A stretch of DNA of 64,000 nucleotides from contig CANFTB010000002.1 in the NCBI GenBank assembly GCA_947449735.1, forward strand, positions 1-64,000. The letters are read 5' to 3'. A model generated the notes under the pieces. That model saw only the letters and a list, made by a program, of their open reading frames with translations. It made no database searches and had not been told where the DNA came from. The position numbers and the translations under genes are program-made. The stretch is from Chthoniobacteraceae bacterium. Its GTDB lineage: Bacteria > Verrucomicrobiota > Verrucomicrobiia > Chthoniobacterales > Chthoniobacteraceae. Shown one piece after another: positions 8,120 to 16,815 of the stretch (position 1 is its first letter; the number at the start of each line of letters is the position of its first letter).

Positions 8120-8764
8120 ATGGCCGACGAGCAAGAGCAGCCCGAGCAAGCATGGGACGAGTACGAGTGGGAGAACTTCCTGCGCGAGCAGGACTTGCGC
8201 ACGGAGCGTTACCTTGAGCTCCTGGAACGTTATGTCGACCATCCCGAGCGTGACGTACTGATTGCCAGGGAGATGGGATGGTCAGATGCCGAACAGGGGG
8301 AGTCGATGATTTGGGATGAGGCGGCGGCCGGGGAGGAGCTTGAGGCCTCTGGATTTGCGGAACAGGACGGTGCTGCCGACCATGCGGAGGTCCATCCGCT
8401 CTACCAGGCTTCATTTGAGTTAACACTTTGGCTGGATGAAGCTTTCGAGGCGCGAGGAGAGCGGGTTTCAGAGCATCCCGCATCGTTGGAGCTATCCAGG
8501 CAAATGTGCATACTGGGCGGCAAGCTTGCCGCAGCATTGAGTGATCCGGAAGGCTCTGAACTGGGAATGACCATCGCCTACCTCAAGCGCGCCTTGCGGG
8601 CGGCTAACCTGGCGCTCAATGCCTATGCCGAAATGCACCGCGAGCGGCTGTTCGGGCGCAGTCGCGACCGGCAGTTGAAGGAGCAAATTTTCTCGGTGAG
8701 GGACGGCATCGTACGGATGATGGGGGAGAGCCGGCAGGAGTGGCGCAGGCGGAACGGCGCCTAG
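8120..8764 (+). CDS. acidic hypothetical protein upstream of dcw cluster
   Basis: The protein has 214 residues and is cytoplasmic-looking. The first 90 residues are very acidic (DEQEQPEQAWDEYEWENFLR, EAAAGEELEASGFAEQDG). The rest is helical (SFELTLWLDEAFEARGE, GMTIAYLKRALRAANLALNA) and ends basic (ESRQEWRRRNGA). The charge split suggests a binding protein, but I recognise no family. It lies 91 bases after rlmN and 400 bases before mraZ, on the same strand as both. A purine-rich stretch (GTGAGAAAGTGAGAC) lies just before the ATG. Confidence 0.75.
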   Translation: MADEQEQPEQAWDEYEWENFLREQDLRTERYLELLERYVDHPERDVLIAREMGWSDAEQGESMIWDEAAAGEELEASGFAEQDGAADHAEVHPLYQASFELTLWLDEAFEARGERVSEHPASLELSRQMCILGGKLAAALSDPEGSELGMTIAYLKRALRAANLALNAYAEMHRERLFGRSRDRQLKEQIFSVRDGIVRMMGESRQEWRRRNGA

Positions 8765-9066
8765 GCGGCGGGTCCTCTAGCGGAAAAGGCGGCGGCGCGA
8801 GGGGGGGGGCGGCGCGAGGGGGGGGGCGGCGCGAGGGGGGGGCGGTCGGCGGAGAGCGAAACTGGGTTCGGGCATGAGGAGGCTCGGTATGGAACGCCGC
8901 GGGGTTGCGGCCTCGGACTCATGCGATTCTAGAATAAAGGACACTGCAAGCGGGTCCTTTTGGGGTCGGTGTCTGGCGAAATCGGTCGGATAAAAGCGGG
9001 CGGTCGCCTTCCTAAGAAAAAAACGCGTTACAAAGAGTGGCGGCTATTGACCGACGGGGGGGTGTG
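8765..9066 (+). other. intergenic region upstream of mraZ with poly-G repeats
   Basis: No gene is seen here. Three G-rich repeats sit at 8793-8842. The rest has mixed composition. A TTGACC at 9047-9052 resembles a -35 box but has no good -10 at the right spacing. An isolated GTGG at 9037-9040 is in phase with the MraZ-like boxes downstream. Confidence 0.6.
8793..8842 (+). repeat. three tandem poly-G units (17/17/16 bp), potential G-quadruplex
   Basis: Each unit is CGGCGCGA followed by a run of 9, 9 and 8 G (units 8793-8809, 8810-8826, 8827-8842). Three long G-runs plus neighbouring GG pairs could form a G-quadruplex in the + strand. Runs like these are prone to slippage and to sequencing error, so the exact lengths may vary. 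Confidence 0.85.
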
Positions 9067-9100
9067 GTGGCAAAAAGTGGGGCGTTGTGGGGCGAAGTGG
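9067..9100 (+). promoter_or_regulatory. MraZ operator: four GTGG boxes at 10-bp spacing before mraZ
   Basis: GTGG occurs at 9067-9070, 9077-9080, 9087-9090 and 9097-9100, exactly one helical turn apart, with a fifth in-phase copy at 9037-9040. Two of the boxes read GTGGGGCG. Known MraZ operators are arrays of TGGGN direct repeats with 5-base spacers, also a 10-base period, directly upstream of mraZ. A TAATAT at 9103-9108 could be the -10, and its -35 would then fall inside the boxes, as expected for autorepression by MraZ. The match to the known operator is pattern-based. Confidence 0.75.
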
Positions 9101-9164
9101 AGTAATATTCCAACTGCGATCCCGAGCCTGAAACCACTCTAAAAACCAGACGATCCTTCTTGTT

Positions 9165-9620
9165 ATGAATGCTTTGCAAAACTCGATTCCGATATTCTCG
9201 GGCGAGTTCTGCCATGCCCTGGATCCCAAGAACCGGGTCACCATTCCCTCCCGCTGGCGTTCCGGTGAGGGAGAGGAGATTTTCCTGATTGCCGACCGGT
9301 CCGGGCTGTTTTTGAAGGCGATGCCTCCGGCGCAATTCCGCGCGGTTGGGGAAAAGCTCGCGTCGAATCCAGCGATTACTCCGAAGGATCGCGCCGTGTT
9401 TTTGAGACAGTTTTACTCCCGTTCGCAGCAGGTTATCGCCGACAAGCAGGGGAGGATGTTGGTTCCGGAAGAGCTCGGCAAGGCGGTGGGGTTGGAAGGG
9501 GAGGTGGTTTTGGTGGGGACGCACGAGACCTTCGAGCTCTGGAGTCCTGCTGCTTGGGCTGCCACGAAGCAGACTGAAGAATCCACCTTTGAGCGGGTCG
9601 CTGATTTGATCGGATTATGA
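9165..9620 (+). CDS. mraZ: transcriptional regulator MraZ
   Basis: The protein has 151 residues, normal for MraZ. Two SpoVT-AbrB-like half-domains are visible: the first around HALDPKNRVTIPSRWR (about 17-32), the second around IADKQGRMLVPEELG (about 91-105). MraZ forms a ring-shaped oligomer that binds tandem repeats and regulates the dcw operon, including its own gene. It is first in the cluster, 64 bases after the last GTGG box. Its TGA overlaps the rsmH start (ATGA at 9617-9620). No Shine-Dalgarno is evident before the ATG. Confidence 0.97.
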   Translation: MNALQNSIPIFSGEFCHALDPKNRVTIPSRWRSGEGEEIFLIADRSGLFLKAMPPAQFRAVGEKLASNPAITPKDRAVFLRQFYSRSQQVIADKQGRMLVPEELGKAVGLEGEVVLVGTHETFELWSPAAWAATKQTEESTFERVADLIGL

Positions 9621-10624
9621 TCGCGCCAATGGATGAAATTCTTTTGGCCGACGCAGCGGACCGTGATGGCTACCATGTCCCGGTCTTGCCCCGTGAGGTT
9701 TTGGGCGCTTTTGCGCCTCTGGAGGGCAAATGCATTGTCGACTGCACGCTTGGAGGCGGCGGACACTCCCTGTTGCTGCTGGAGGCAGGCGCGCAGGTCA
9801 TCGGCCTGGATCAGGATCCGGAGGCCATAGATTTTGCATCTCGGAAGCTTGCGATGTTTGGCGACCGCTTTCAGGCGGTCCGATCAAGCTTTGCGGACTT
9901 CCCGTCCGTCTTGCGCGGCATGTCAGTCGGGGCTGTTGACGGGTTTTTGATGGATCTGGGGGTTTCCTCGCACCAGTTGGACACTCCCTCCCGGGGTTTT
10001 TCGTTTCAGACTCAGGGTCCTCTGGACATGCGGATGAATCCCGAGGCGCTGGTTACCGCTGAGAGTTTGGTCAATACTGCGAGCGCCGAGCAGCTGGAGC
10101 GGATGTTCCGGGAGTATGGAGAAGAGCCCCACGCGCGGCGCATCGCTCAAAAGCTTGTGAAATCGCGCATGGTTCAGGCCTTCCGAACCACGCTCGACCT
10201 AGCCGAGGCTGTTGAGTCTGTCTCGCCACGCCGGGGAAGGGCGCACCCTGCCACGCGTGTGTTCCAGGCCCTGCGGATTGCAGTGAACCGTGAGCTGGAG
10301 GTTCTCGAGAGGACCATAGAGCAGCTGGGAGACTGGGTGCGTCCGGGAGGGCGCATCGCGGTAATTACTTTCCATTCCCTTGAGGACCGCATCGTAAAAC
10401 AGGTTTTCCAGAGGCGTTCGCTTCCCACGCTCGACCGGCCCGAGTGGGCTGCTCCCCGGGTGAATCCGGAGTGCATCTACAGGCGCGTGACAGGAAAGCC
10501 TGTGGTCGCGGACGAGGGAGAGCAAAAGGCCAATCCACGCGCCCGCAGCGCCAAACTCAGGGTGGTCGAGCGCTTGGGCGCCAAGACGCTGGAAGGGCGC
10601 TATGAGACGCGTTCGAATGGATAA
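9617..10624 (+). CDS. rsmH: 16S rRNA (cytosine-N4) methyltransferase RsmH (MraW)
   Basis: The protein has 335 residues. It uses SAM to methylate N4 of C1402 in 16S rRNA. SAM-binding motif I is IVDCTLGGGGHSLLLLEAG, followed by VIGLDQDPEAIDFASRK. Other family blocks are VDGFLMDLGVSSHQLDTPSR, GFSFQTQGPLDMRMN and the C-terminal GGRIAVITFHSLEDRIVKQ. The chosen ATG overlaps the mraZ stop. An ATG four codons later (MDEILLADA) is an equally plausible start. Second position in dcw is standard. Confidence 0.97.
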   Translation: MIAPMDEILLADAADRDGYHVPVLPREVLGAFAPLEGKCIVDCTLGGGGHSLLLLEAGAQVIGLDQDPEAIDFASRKLAMFGDRFQAVRSSFADFPSVLRGMSVGAVDGFLMDLGVSSHQLDTPSRGFSFQTQGPLDMRMNPEALVTAESLVNTASAEQLERMFREYGEEPHARRIAQKLVKSRMVQAFRTTLDLAEAVESVSPRRGRAHPATRVFQALRIAVNRELEVLERTIEQLGDWVRPGGRIAVITFHSLEDRIVKQVFQRRSLPTLDRPEWAAPRVNPECIYRRVTGKPVVADEGEQKANPRARSAKLRVVERLGAKTLEGRYETRSNG

Positions 10625-10657
10625 ATTTTCTTAAAACAATTCTCAATTCACATCCGC

Positions 10658-11035
10658 ATGTCATCCAATCGTCGCCGAAACGCAAACTTGCTCCCCGTCG
10701 CCAAGATTCTCTTGATCGGCATGCTGCTTCTCACCGTGGGAGGCGGCGCGCTGTTTTATGTCAACGCTAAGAACGAGGTGCATCGCAACGGGCAGCTTAA
10801 GAAAAACCTCGAGCGCGAACTGCTGGCATTGGAGACGAAGGACGAGGTGATTCTTTCCAGGATCGCAAAACTCTCGTCGTTCGACTCTCTGCGCAAGAGG
10901 CAGCAACAGGACCGCGAGGTCTTTGCCAAACTCATTCCAGTCTCGGACAACATGGTGGTCAGGCTGCAGGACAAAGCTCCCGCCGCTGGTGAACCCCAGG
11001 TCAGAACGGTATCCAACCTTCACCCTGCGCGGTAA
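10658..11035 (+). CDS. ftsL: FtsL-like bitopic division protein
   Basis: The protein has 125 residues: a basic cytoplasmic start (SSNRRRNANL), one transmembrane helix (about 14-36), then a helical stretch rich in heptad-like Leu and Lys/Glu (about 37-95; QLKKNLERELLALETKDEVI) expected to form a coiled coil in the periplasm. This is the architecture of FtsL, which binds FtsB/DivIC and FtsQ and helps activate FtsWI. FtsL sequences diverge fast, so the call rests on architecture and its place between rsmH and ftsI. The TAA stop abuts the ftsI ATG. Confidence 0.8.
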   Translation: MSSNRRRNANLLPVAKILLIGMLLLTVGGGALFYVNAKNEVHRNGQLKKNLERELLALETKDEVILSRIAKLSSFDSLRKRQQQDREVFAKLIPVSDNMVVRLQDKAPAAGEPQVRTVSNLHPAR

Positions 11036-12841
11036 ATGGCTGTTTCTTCGAGAAAGCGTGCTGCATATCTGGGAGCCTTTGTGGCTTTCGGCTTCACCGT
11101 GTTCTCGTTGCGTTTGGTGGAACTGCAGGTTGCAAGAGCGGATCACTACAAAAACCTGGCGATTGAAAAGCACTCGACCCAGCAGACTATCTATGCACGC
11201 CGCGGTCCCATTGCTGATGTCAACGGCGTTCCCCTGGCCTCGAACGAGCCCGTTAAGACGGTCGTCATCGATGCAAGCGTCATCAAGCCAAACCATCTCG
11301 ACGTCATGGCGGAGGTTCTTTCCCGTCATCTGGAGTTACCGCTCGCGCAGGTGAAGTTAAAACTGGCGAGGCAGAAGCAGTCCACCGAGGGGAAGCGCAC
11401 GCCGAGTCCTTATATTGTCATAAAGAAGGAGGTCGCAGAGCAGGTGGCAGAGGCTTTGAAGGACGAGGTAAACAAGCGCAACCTGCGTGGACTGGTGTTC
11501 GAGCAGGACTCGGTGCGGGTCTATCCGAACGGCAGCATGCTCTGCCATGTGGTGGGGTTTGTGAGCCGTCAGGAGGCTGGCTTGAAGGGGGTTGAGGGAG
11601 TTGAGCGCTCGATGGATGATTTTCTGAATGGGCATAATGGGGTTCGGTTTACAGAGCGCGATCGGACGGGCAGAGAGATTCCTGCATTCAGGCATCTGGA
11701 GCGCCCGGCAAGGGACGGAGCCTCGGTAAGGCTCACGGTCGACATGGTGCTTCAAGACATCGTGGAGAACGAAATGGATGTCGCGGTGAAACAGTTCCGT
11801 CCGAAAATGGCGACCTGCATTTTGATGCGTCCCGCCACCGGCGAAATCCTCGCGATGGTAAATCGTCCGCACTATAACCTAAACCAGCGCGATGGAGTGG
11901 CTGACGAAGCCCGTAAAAACAGAGCGATCATGGACATGGTTGAGCCCGGTTCGACGTTCAAAGTCGTCACGACTGCGGCGGCCTTGGACAACAAGCTCGT
12001 GCGCCCCGATACTAGCATTTATTGCGAGCGGGGTCATTTCAGCTACGGAGGCAACATCCTTCACGACAGCCACGGCGGCTACGGTGATTTGACCGTCAAT
12101 GACGTCATCGTGAAGTCCAGCAATATTGGAGTCGCGAAAATGGGCCTGATGCTGGGGGACCAGAGGCTGTACGAATATATCAGGAGGTTTGGGTTCGGGG
12201 AGCGCACAGGCGTCCAGCTTCCGGGCGAGATTGGCGGGATCGTGCATCCGCCTCACCGGTGGAGCAAAATCTCGATCACGCACATTCCGATGGGGCACGA
12301 GGTCGGCGCCACGCCCATGCAGGTTGTAAGTGCTCTCTGCACGATCGCCAACCGAGGGAAAATGATGATGCCCCAGATCGTCTCGTCGATTACGGCACCG
12401 GGCGGCGAAACGGTCGCAACGTATCCGCCCGTGGAGATTCGGCAGGTTGTTCCGCCCGAGGTTGCAGAGAGCCTTGTCACCGCCCTCAAAGAGGTAGTTA
12501 GTAAAAAGGGGACGGCCGCGCTGGCGCACGTTCCCGGCTTCTCGGTGGCGGGCAAGACAGGCACGGCAAAGAAGACTTCGCCGAACGGAGGTTACTGGGA
12601 CGGGCATTACGTTGTTTCCTTCGCTGGATTTCTGCCGGCGGACAAACCTGAACTCTGCGCTCTTGTGCTCATTGACGACCCGGTTCCGGGATCCACACCC
12701 AACTACGGAGGTTATATCGCCGCACCAGTCTTCTCACGCATCGCGCAACGCGCCGCCAGGCACCTCAACCTAACGCCGAATCCGGAGTTGATGAAGGTTG
12801 CCGGGGCTCTGGCCAAAAACGACGACGGGAGGAACAGATGA
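11036..12841 (+). CDS. ftsI: septal peptidoglycan transpeptidase FtsI (PBP3, class B)
   Basis: The protein has 601 residues. A cytoplasmic tail and one membrane anchor (AAYLGAFVAFGFTVFSLRLV) are followed by the PBP dimerisation domain (RRGPIADVNGVPLASN, residues about 55-250) and the transpeptidase domain. Catalytic motifs are S306-T-F-K309 (VEPGSTFKVV), S361-S-N363 (KSSNIGVAKMG) and K507-T-G509 (AGKTGTAKKT), all intact. No PASTA domain is seen at the end. It cross-links septal peptidoglycan with FtsW as partner polymerase. It starts directly after the ftsL stop, and its TGA overlaps the murE ATG, so translation is coupled across three genes. Confidence 0.97.
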   Translation: MAVSSRKRAAYLGAFVAFGFTVFSLRLVELQVARADHYKNLAIEKHSTQQTIYARRGPIADVNGVPLASNEPVKTVVIDASVIKPNHLDVMAEVLSRHLELPLAQVKLKLARQKQSTEGKRTPSPYIVIKKEVAEQVAEALKDEVNKRNLRGLVFEQDSVRVYPNGSMLCHVVGFVSRQEAGLKGVEGVERSMDDFLNGHNGVRFTERDRTGREIPAFRHLERPARDGASVRLTVDMVLQDIVENEMDVAVKQFRPKMATCILMRPATGEILAMVNRPHYNLNQRDGVADEARKNRAIMDMVEPGSTFKVVTTAAALDNKLVRPDTSIYCERGHFSYGGNILHDSHGGYGDLTVNDVIVKSSNIGVAKMGLMLGDQRLYEYIRRFGFGERTGVQLPGEIGGIVHPPHRWSKISITHIPMGHEVGATPMQVVSALCTIANRGKMMMPQIVSSITAPGGETVATYPPVEIRQVVPPEVAESLVTALKEVVSKKGTAALAHVPGFSVAGKTGTAKKTSPNGGYWDGHYVVSFAGFLPADKPELCALVLIDDPVPGSTPNYGGYIAAPVFSRIAQRAARHLNLTPNPELMKVAGALAKNDDGRNR

Positions 12842-14322
12842 TACTCTCTGAGTTGCTATCAGGCATTGCGACTACCCGGGTGTACGGATCGCTTGATTCA
12901 AGCGTTACCTCGGTGTGTTCCGACTCGAGGACTGTTGTGCCAGGCAGCGTATTCGTTGCGGTCTCGGGAGCGCGGGCGCAAGGAATTGATTTTGTTTCTG
13001 AAGCGGTAAAGAAGGGGGCTGTTGCGATAGTCTCTGAGGCACCGATTTCCGACGGGCGGGTGGTTTCAGTAGAAGTTGCCGATGCAAGGAAGGCGCTCGC
13101 GGACATCGCCCGGGCGTTCTACGGCAAGCCCTCTGACAGTTTGAAGGTCGCTGGCATCACGGGCACAAACGGTAAGACTACGACGGCGTTTCTCGTGCGC
13201 CACATCTGTGACGCAGCTCAGTTGCGTTGTGGAATGATCGGAACGGTGCAGTACCAGATCGGCGACAAAACGATTCCGGCGAGTCGTACGACGCCGGACG
13301 CGGTCGAGCTGCAGTCTCTACTCGCGCAGATGCGGGATGCAGGTTGCAAAAGTGTGGCCATGGAGGTGAGTTCCCATGCCGTCGTCCAAAATCGGATCAG
13401 GGGCGTCGACTTCGATACTGCTGTTTTTACCAATCTGACCCAGGATCACCTTGATTACCATGGGACGATGGAATCCTATTTCGAGGCGAAGGCTGGCTTT
13501 CTTCTCGGGCTTGACGGACAGCGGTTTAAGGTCGGAACTGCCGTGGTAAACGTGGATGACCGGTATGGCGCGCTGCTCTATGACAGGCTGCTCCAGACCG
13601 GAGTTAAAACAATCAGTTACGGATTGGGAAGCCGGGCGGAATTTCGCGCCAGCAATTGCCGCACGGATCTTCAAGGAAGCAGCTTTCAATTAGACGCCTG
13701 CGGAAAATCATGGTTGGTGCGCCTTCCTCTCATCGGCATGTTCAATATTTACAATGCGCTTGCCGCGCTCGCGGCTTCGCATGCCATGGGAGTAGATTTG
13801 CGCACGGCAGTGCTTTCGCTTGCCTCCGCGGCCACAGTTCCGGGCCGTCTTGAGCCTGTTCCTGGAAAGCGTTCTTTCAGAATTTTTGTAGATTACGCCC
13901 ACACGGATGATGCTCTCAATAATGTCCTCAGAACGCTGCGCGATCTGAACCCCCGCCGGCTGATCACTGTTTTCGGATGCGGTGGCGACAGGGATCAGGC
14001 CAAGCGTCCCCTCATGGGGCTTGCTGCCGAGCAGGGCTCAGACTGGGTGATCGTGACCTCGGACAATCCGCGAAGCGAGGCTCCCGGGGAGATCGTCTCA
14101 CAGATTACCGCCGGGATGCGCCGTTCGGGCTACGAGGTCGTACTGGATCGCAAGGCGGCGATCGCCAAGGCCGTGGAAATGGCTGGTCCCCGGGACATCG
14201 TTTTGATCGCAGGCAAAGGGCACGAAGTCACCCAGGAAACGGCGGGTCGCTTTGAGCCTTTCAGCGACGTGGGGGTGGCCCGTGCGGCTCTTGAGAGCAG
14301 GCCCGTTGATTTTGGACGTTGA
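12838..14322 (+). CDS. murE: UDP-MurNAc-L-Ala-D-Glu:meso-diaminopimelate ligase MurE
   Basis: The protein has 494 residues with the Mur ligase three-domain plan: an N-terminal UDP-binding domain, an ATP-binding centre with P-loop GITGTNGKTTT (about 105-115), and a C-terminal domain with YAHTDDALNNVLRTL. The DNPR signature (D409-R412; SDNPRSEAP) is the motif that selects meso-diaminopimelate over lysine, so this organism probably has DAP-type peptidoglycan. A Lys-containing HYHGTMESYFEAKA-like stretch (DYHGTMESYFEAKAGF) holds the residue that is usually carbamylated. The start overlaps the ftsI stop by ATGA. Confidence 0.97.
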   Translation: MILSELLSGIATTRVYGSLDSSVTSVCSDSRTVVPGSVFVAVSGARAQGIDFVSEAVKKGAVAIVSEAPISDGRVVSVEVADARKALADIARAFYGKPSDSLKVAGITGTNGKTTTAFLVRHICDAAQLRCGMIGTVQYQIGDKTIPASRTTPDAVELQSLLAQMRDAGCKSVAMEVSSHAVVQNRIRGVDFDTAVFTNLTQDHLDYHGTMESYFEAKAGFLLGLDGQRFKVGTAVVNVDDRYGALLYDRLLQTGVKTISYGLGSRAEFRASNCRTDLQGSSFQLDACGKSWLVRLPLIGMFNIYNALAALAASHAMGVDLRTAVLSLASAATVPGRLEPVPGKRSFRIFVDYAHTDDALNNVLRTLRDLNPRRLITVFGCGGDRDQAKRPLMGLAAEQGSDWVIVTSDNPRSEAPGEIVSQITAGMRRSGYEVVLDRKAAIAKAVEMAGPRDIVLIAGKGHEVTQETAGRFEPFSDVGVARAALESRPVDFGR

Positions 14323-14323
14323 T

Positions 14324-15688
14324 ATGGACTCAACTTCCCTTCAAAAGATCGCCGAATGGTGCGGAAGCCAGACCCGCTCGGGGGAGGCTGCTCCCATGGT
14401 TCGGCGCGTCGTAACCGACTCGCGCAAGGCTGGTGCCGGGGACCTGTTTGTCGCGCTTCGTGGGGAGCGTTTCGACGGGAATGATTTCATTGCCAATGTC
14501 TGCGCGCAGGGGGCCGCGTGTGCGATCGCTGAATCTGGGAGGGGTGCGCGGCCCGCAGGGTTTGCTGTGCTCGAGGTGGGCGACACGCTCGATGCCTTGC
14601 AGCGTGTGTCGGCCGGTTACCGCAGGACACTTCCCGTCAAAGTCGTTGGGATCACGGGGTCTAGTGGCAAGACAAGCACGAAAGATTTCGCCTTCGCCGT
14701 TCTCAACACGTCCCTTGCTGGATGGTGCACCCAGGGAAATTTGAACAACCACATTGGAGTTCCCCTGACACTTTTGAGTGGCGACTCCAGCCACCAGTTT
14801 GCGGTTGTTGAAATGGGAATGAACCATGCCGGGGAGATTGCGCCTCTCGCAGAGATGGCGAAGCCCGATGTAGCGATTATCACTAATGTAGGAGTGGCCC
14901 ACATTGAATTCTTGGGGAGCCGCGAGGCAATCGCCAGGGAGAAGGGCAGCCTGGCGGCGGCGGTGGGAGTCGGCGGGACCGTTGTGTTGAGCGCCGAGGA
15001 CGACTTTTCCGCGATGATTGCCGGGATGACCACGGCTGCGGTCCTGACCGCCGGGATCGGAAGGGGCGACGTGCAGGCGGTTGATGTTCAACCGATTGAA
15101 GGAGGCGCGAGGTTTGCGGTGGTTTACGAGGGAGAGCGCGCAGAATGCGAACTGGCTGTGCCCGGACTGCACATGGTGAGGAACGCCACTTTGGCGGTCG
15201 CGGCCGGACTGGCGATGGGGGTGTCCCTGAGCGACGCGGCGAGAGGGCTTCGCGGAATGACTCTGACCCGGGGGCGCATGGAAATGCGGACACTCCGGGG
15301 AATTCACTTTTTAGACGATACTTATAACGCGAATCCCGACTCGATGCGGGCAGCGCTTTCGACTCTTGCGCACTGGCCAGCAAATGGCAGGCGGATCGCC
15401 GTTCTGGGAAAAATGGGAGAGCTTGGCTCCTTCGCCGAGGCCGGGCACCGGGAGGTCGGTCGCGCCGCAGGAGTGGGCATCGACAAGCTTTTGACGGTTG
15501 GATCTGAGGCTGACTGGATTTCGCTCGCAGCCAAAGATGCAGGATTGGGCGACGCTTACCATTTTGAAGACCATCTCGCCGCCGTGGCCGCTCTCAGATC
15601 TGAGCTGGAGCCAGGAGATATTGTATTGGTGAAGGGCAGTCGGTCCGCCCGCATGGAGCGCGTCATAGAGGAGCTTGCCCTGCCATGA
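14324..15688 (+). CDS. murF: UDP-MurNAc-tripeptide:D-Ala-D-Ala ligase MurF
   Basis: The protein has 454 residues. It adds D-Ala-D-Ala to complete the UDP-MurNAc-pentapeptide. P-loop is VVGITGSSGKTSTKDF (about 106-121). Other family blocks are GNLNNHIGVPLTLLS, VVEMGMNHAGEIAPLAEMA, TNVGVAHIEFLGSREAIA and FLDDTYNANPDSMRAAL. The ATG at 14324 begins one base after the murE stop. An upstream in-frame start at 14252 lies inside murE and is rejected. The stop overlaps the mraY start. Confidence 0.97.
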   Translation: MDSTSLQKIAEWCGSQTRSGEAAPMVRRVVTDSRKAGAGDLFVALRGERFDGNDFIANVCAQGAACAIAESGRGARPAGFAVLEVGDTLDALQRVSAGYRRTLPVKVVGITGSSGKTSTKDFAFAVLNTSLAGWCTQGNLNNHIGVPLTLLSGDSSHQFAVVEMGMNHAGEIAPLAEMAKPDVAIITNVGVAHIEFLGSREAIAREKGSLAAAVGVGGTVVLSAEDDFSAMIAGMTTAAVLTAGIGRGDVQAVDVQPIEGGARFAVVYEGERAECELAVPGLHMVRNATLAVAAGLAMGVSLSDAARGLRGMTLTRGRMEMRTLRGIHFLDDTYNANPDSMRAALSTLAHWPANGRRIAVLGKMGELGSFAEAGHREVGRAAGVGIDKLLTVGSEADWISLAAKDAGLGDAYHFEDHLAAVAALRSELEPGDIVLVKGSRSARMERVIEELALP

Positions 15689-16815
15689 TGTACTACCTCT
15701 ACAAGTTGAGCGAGGGCGGGCAGGACTGGCTGAAGGGGCTTAATGTCTTCCAGTATATTTCATTCAGGGCAGTGGCCGCCGCATTCACCGCGTTTCTGCT
15801 GTGCATTTTGCTGGGCCATTGGGTGATCCGGCGCCTCATTTCCCTCAAAATCGGCCAGCCTGTGCGCAGCGCCGAGGAGGTGCACAAGCTTTACGAACTG
15901 CACGGAAAAAAGGCAGGAACGCCGACCATGGGTGGAGTCTTGATTCACGGTGCGGTGATTGGATCGACTCTGTTATGGGCTCGGCCCGACAACGCTGCCG
16001 TTTGGCTTTTGGTGTTTACGATTGTGGCCTGTGGAGCGCTGGGCTTTTGGGATGACTGGCTGAAAGTAGCCAAGAAAAACTCGGGAGGCATCAGCGAGAG
16101 AACCAAGTTAATCGGTCAGTTTTCGGTAGCTGCAGTCGTGGCGGCCTTCTTTCTATTGAACCCGGCCACAGATGTGCAGGCGAGGGCGTTGTATGTACCT
16201 TTTTACAAAGCTCCTGTGATCGAAAATCTCGGGTGGTGGACGATCGTGTTTTTCGCGCTTGTGATTGTTGGAACATCCAACGCAGTGAACCTTACTGATG
16301 GTCTGGATGGACTTGCTGCCGGTTGCACGGCAACGAGTGCCTTGGCCTACGGGGTGGTTTCTTACGCGGCGGGAAACCTGAAGGTCGCCCAGTACCTGCA
16401 AATACCCTACTATCCGTTCGCCGGAGAGCTCTCCATCGTCTGCCTGGCTCTGGCGGGAGCCTCTATTGGTTTTTTGTGGTTCAACGCCCACCCGGCCCGC
16501 GTCTTTATGGGGGATACGGGGTCTCTGGCTATCGGCGGCCTGTTGGGCGTTGTGGCGATCTGTTGCAAACAGGAGCTGCTGCTTGTTTTGGTGGGCGGGG
16601 TCTTCGTGATAGAGGCCACCTCGGTGCTCATCCAAAGAACTGTGTTTAAGATCACCAAGCGGCTGTATGGCGAGGGCCGCAGGGTGTTTAAGATGTCTCC
16701 GATCCATCATCACTTCGAGCTGCAGGGATGGCCCGAGAACGTGGTGATCGTGCGGTTTTGGATTTTGAGCATCCTTTTTGCCCTTCTCGGTCTGGCAACC
16801 TTGAAACTGCGATGA
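15685..16815 (+). CDS. mraY: phospho-MurNAc-pentapeptide translocase MraY (lipid I synthesis)
   Basis: The protein has 376 residues, an integral membrane protein with about ten transmembrane helices. It transfers phospho-MurNAc-pentapeptide to undecaprenyl phosphate, making lipid I. Hallmarks: KKAGTPTMGGVLI (about 73-85), WDDWLKVAKKNSGGISER, the NLTDGLDGLA block (about 202-211), FMGDTGSLAIGG (about 273) and the HHHFE loop (about 340). The translated start MMYYLYKLSEGGQDWL is typical. It has two consecutive ATGs (15685 and 15688); the first overlaps the murF TGA. Confidence 0.98.
   Translation: MMYYLYKLSEGGQDWLKGLNVFQYISFRAVAAAFTAFLLCILLGHWVIRRLISLKIGQPVRSAEEVHKLYELHGKKAGTPTMGGVLIHGAVIGSTLLWARPDNAAVWLLVFTIVACGALGFWDDWLKVAKKNSGGISERTKLIGQFSVAAVVAAFFLLNPATDVQARALYVPFYKAPVIENLGWWTIVFFALVIVGTSNAVNLTDGLDGLAAGCTATSALAYGVVSYAAGNLKVAQYLQIPYYPFAGELSIVCLALAGASIGFLWFNAHPARVFMGDTGSLAIGGLLGVVAICCKQELLLVLVGGVFVIEATSVLIQRTVFKITKRLYGEGRRVFKMSPIHHHFELQGWPENVVIVRFWILSILFALLGLATLKLR

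Noticed and set aside
9047..9052. TTGACC as the -35 box for mraZ
   Set aside because: At the expected spacing there is no -10-like hexamer; the TAATAT at 9103 is too far away.
14330..15307. Minus-strand frame of 325 residues opposite murF
   Set aside because: murF has all family motifs on the plus strand; the antisense product is His/Arg/Gly-rich without domains.
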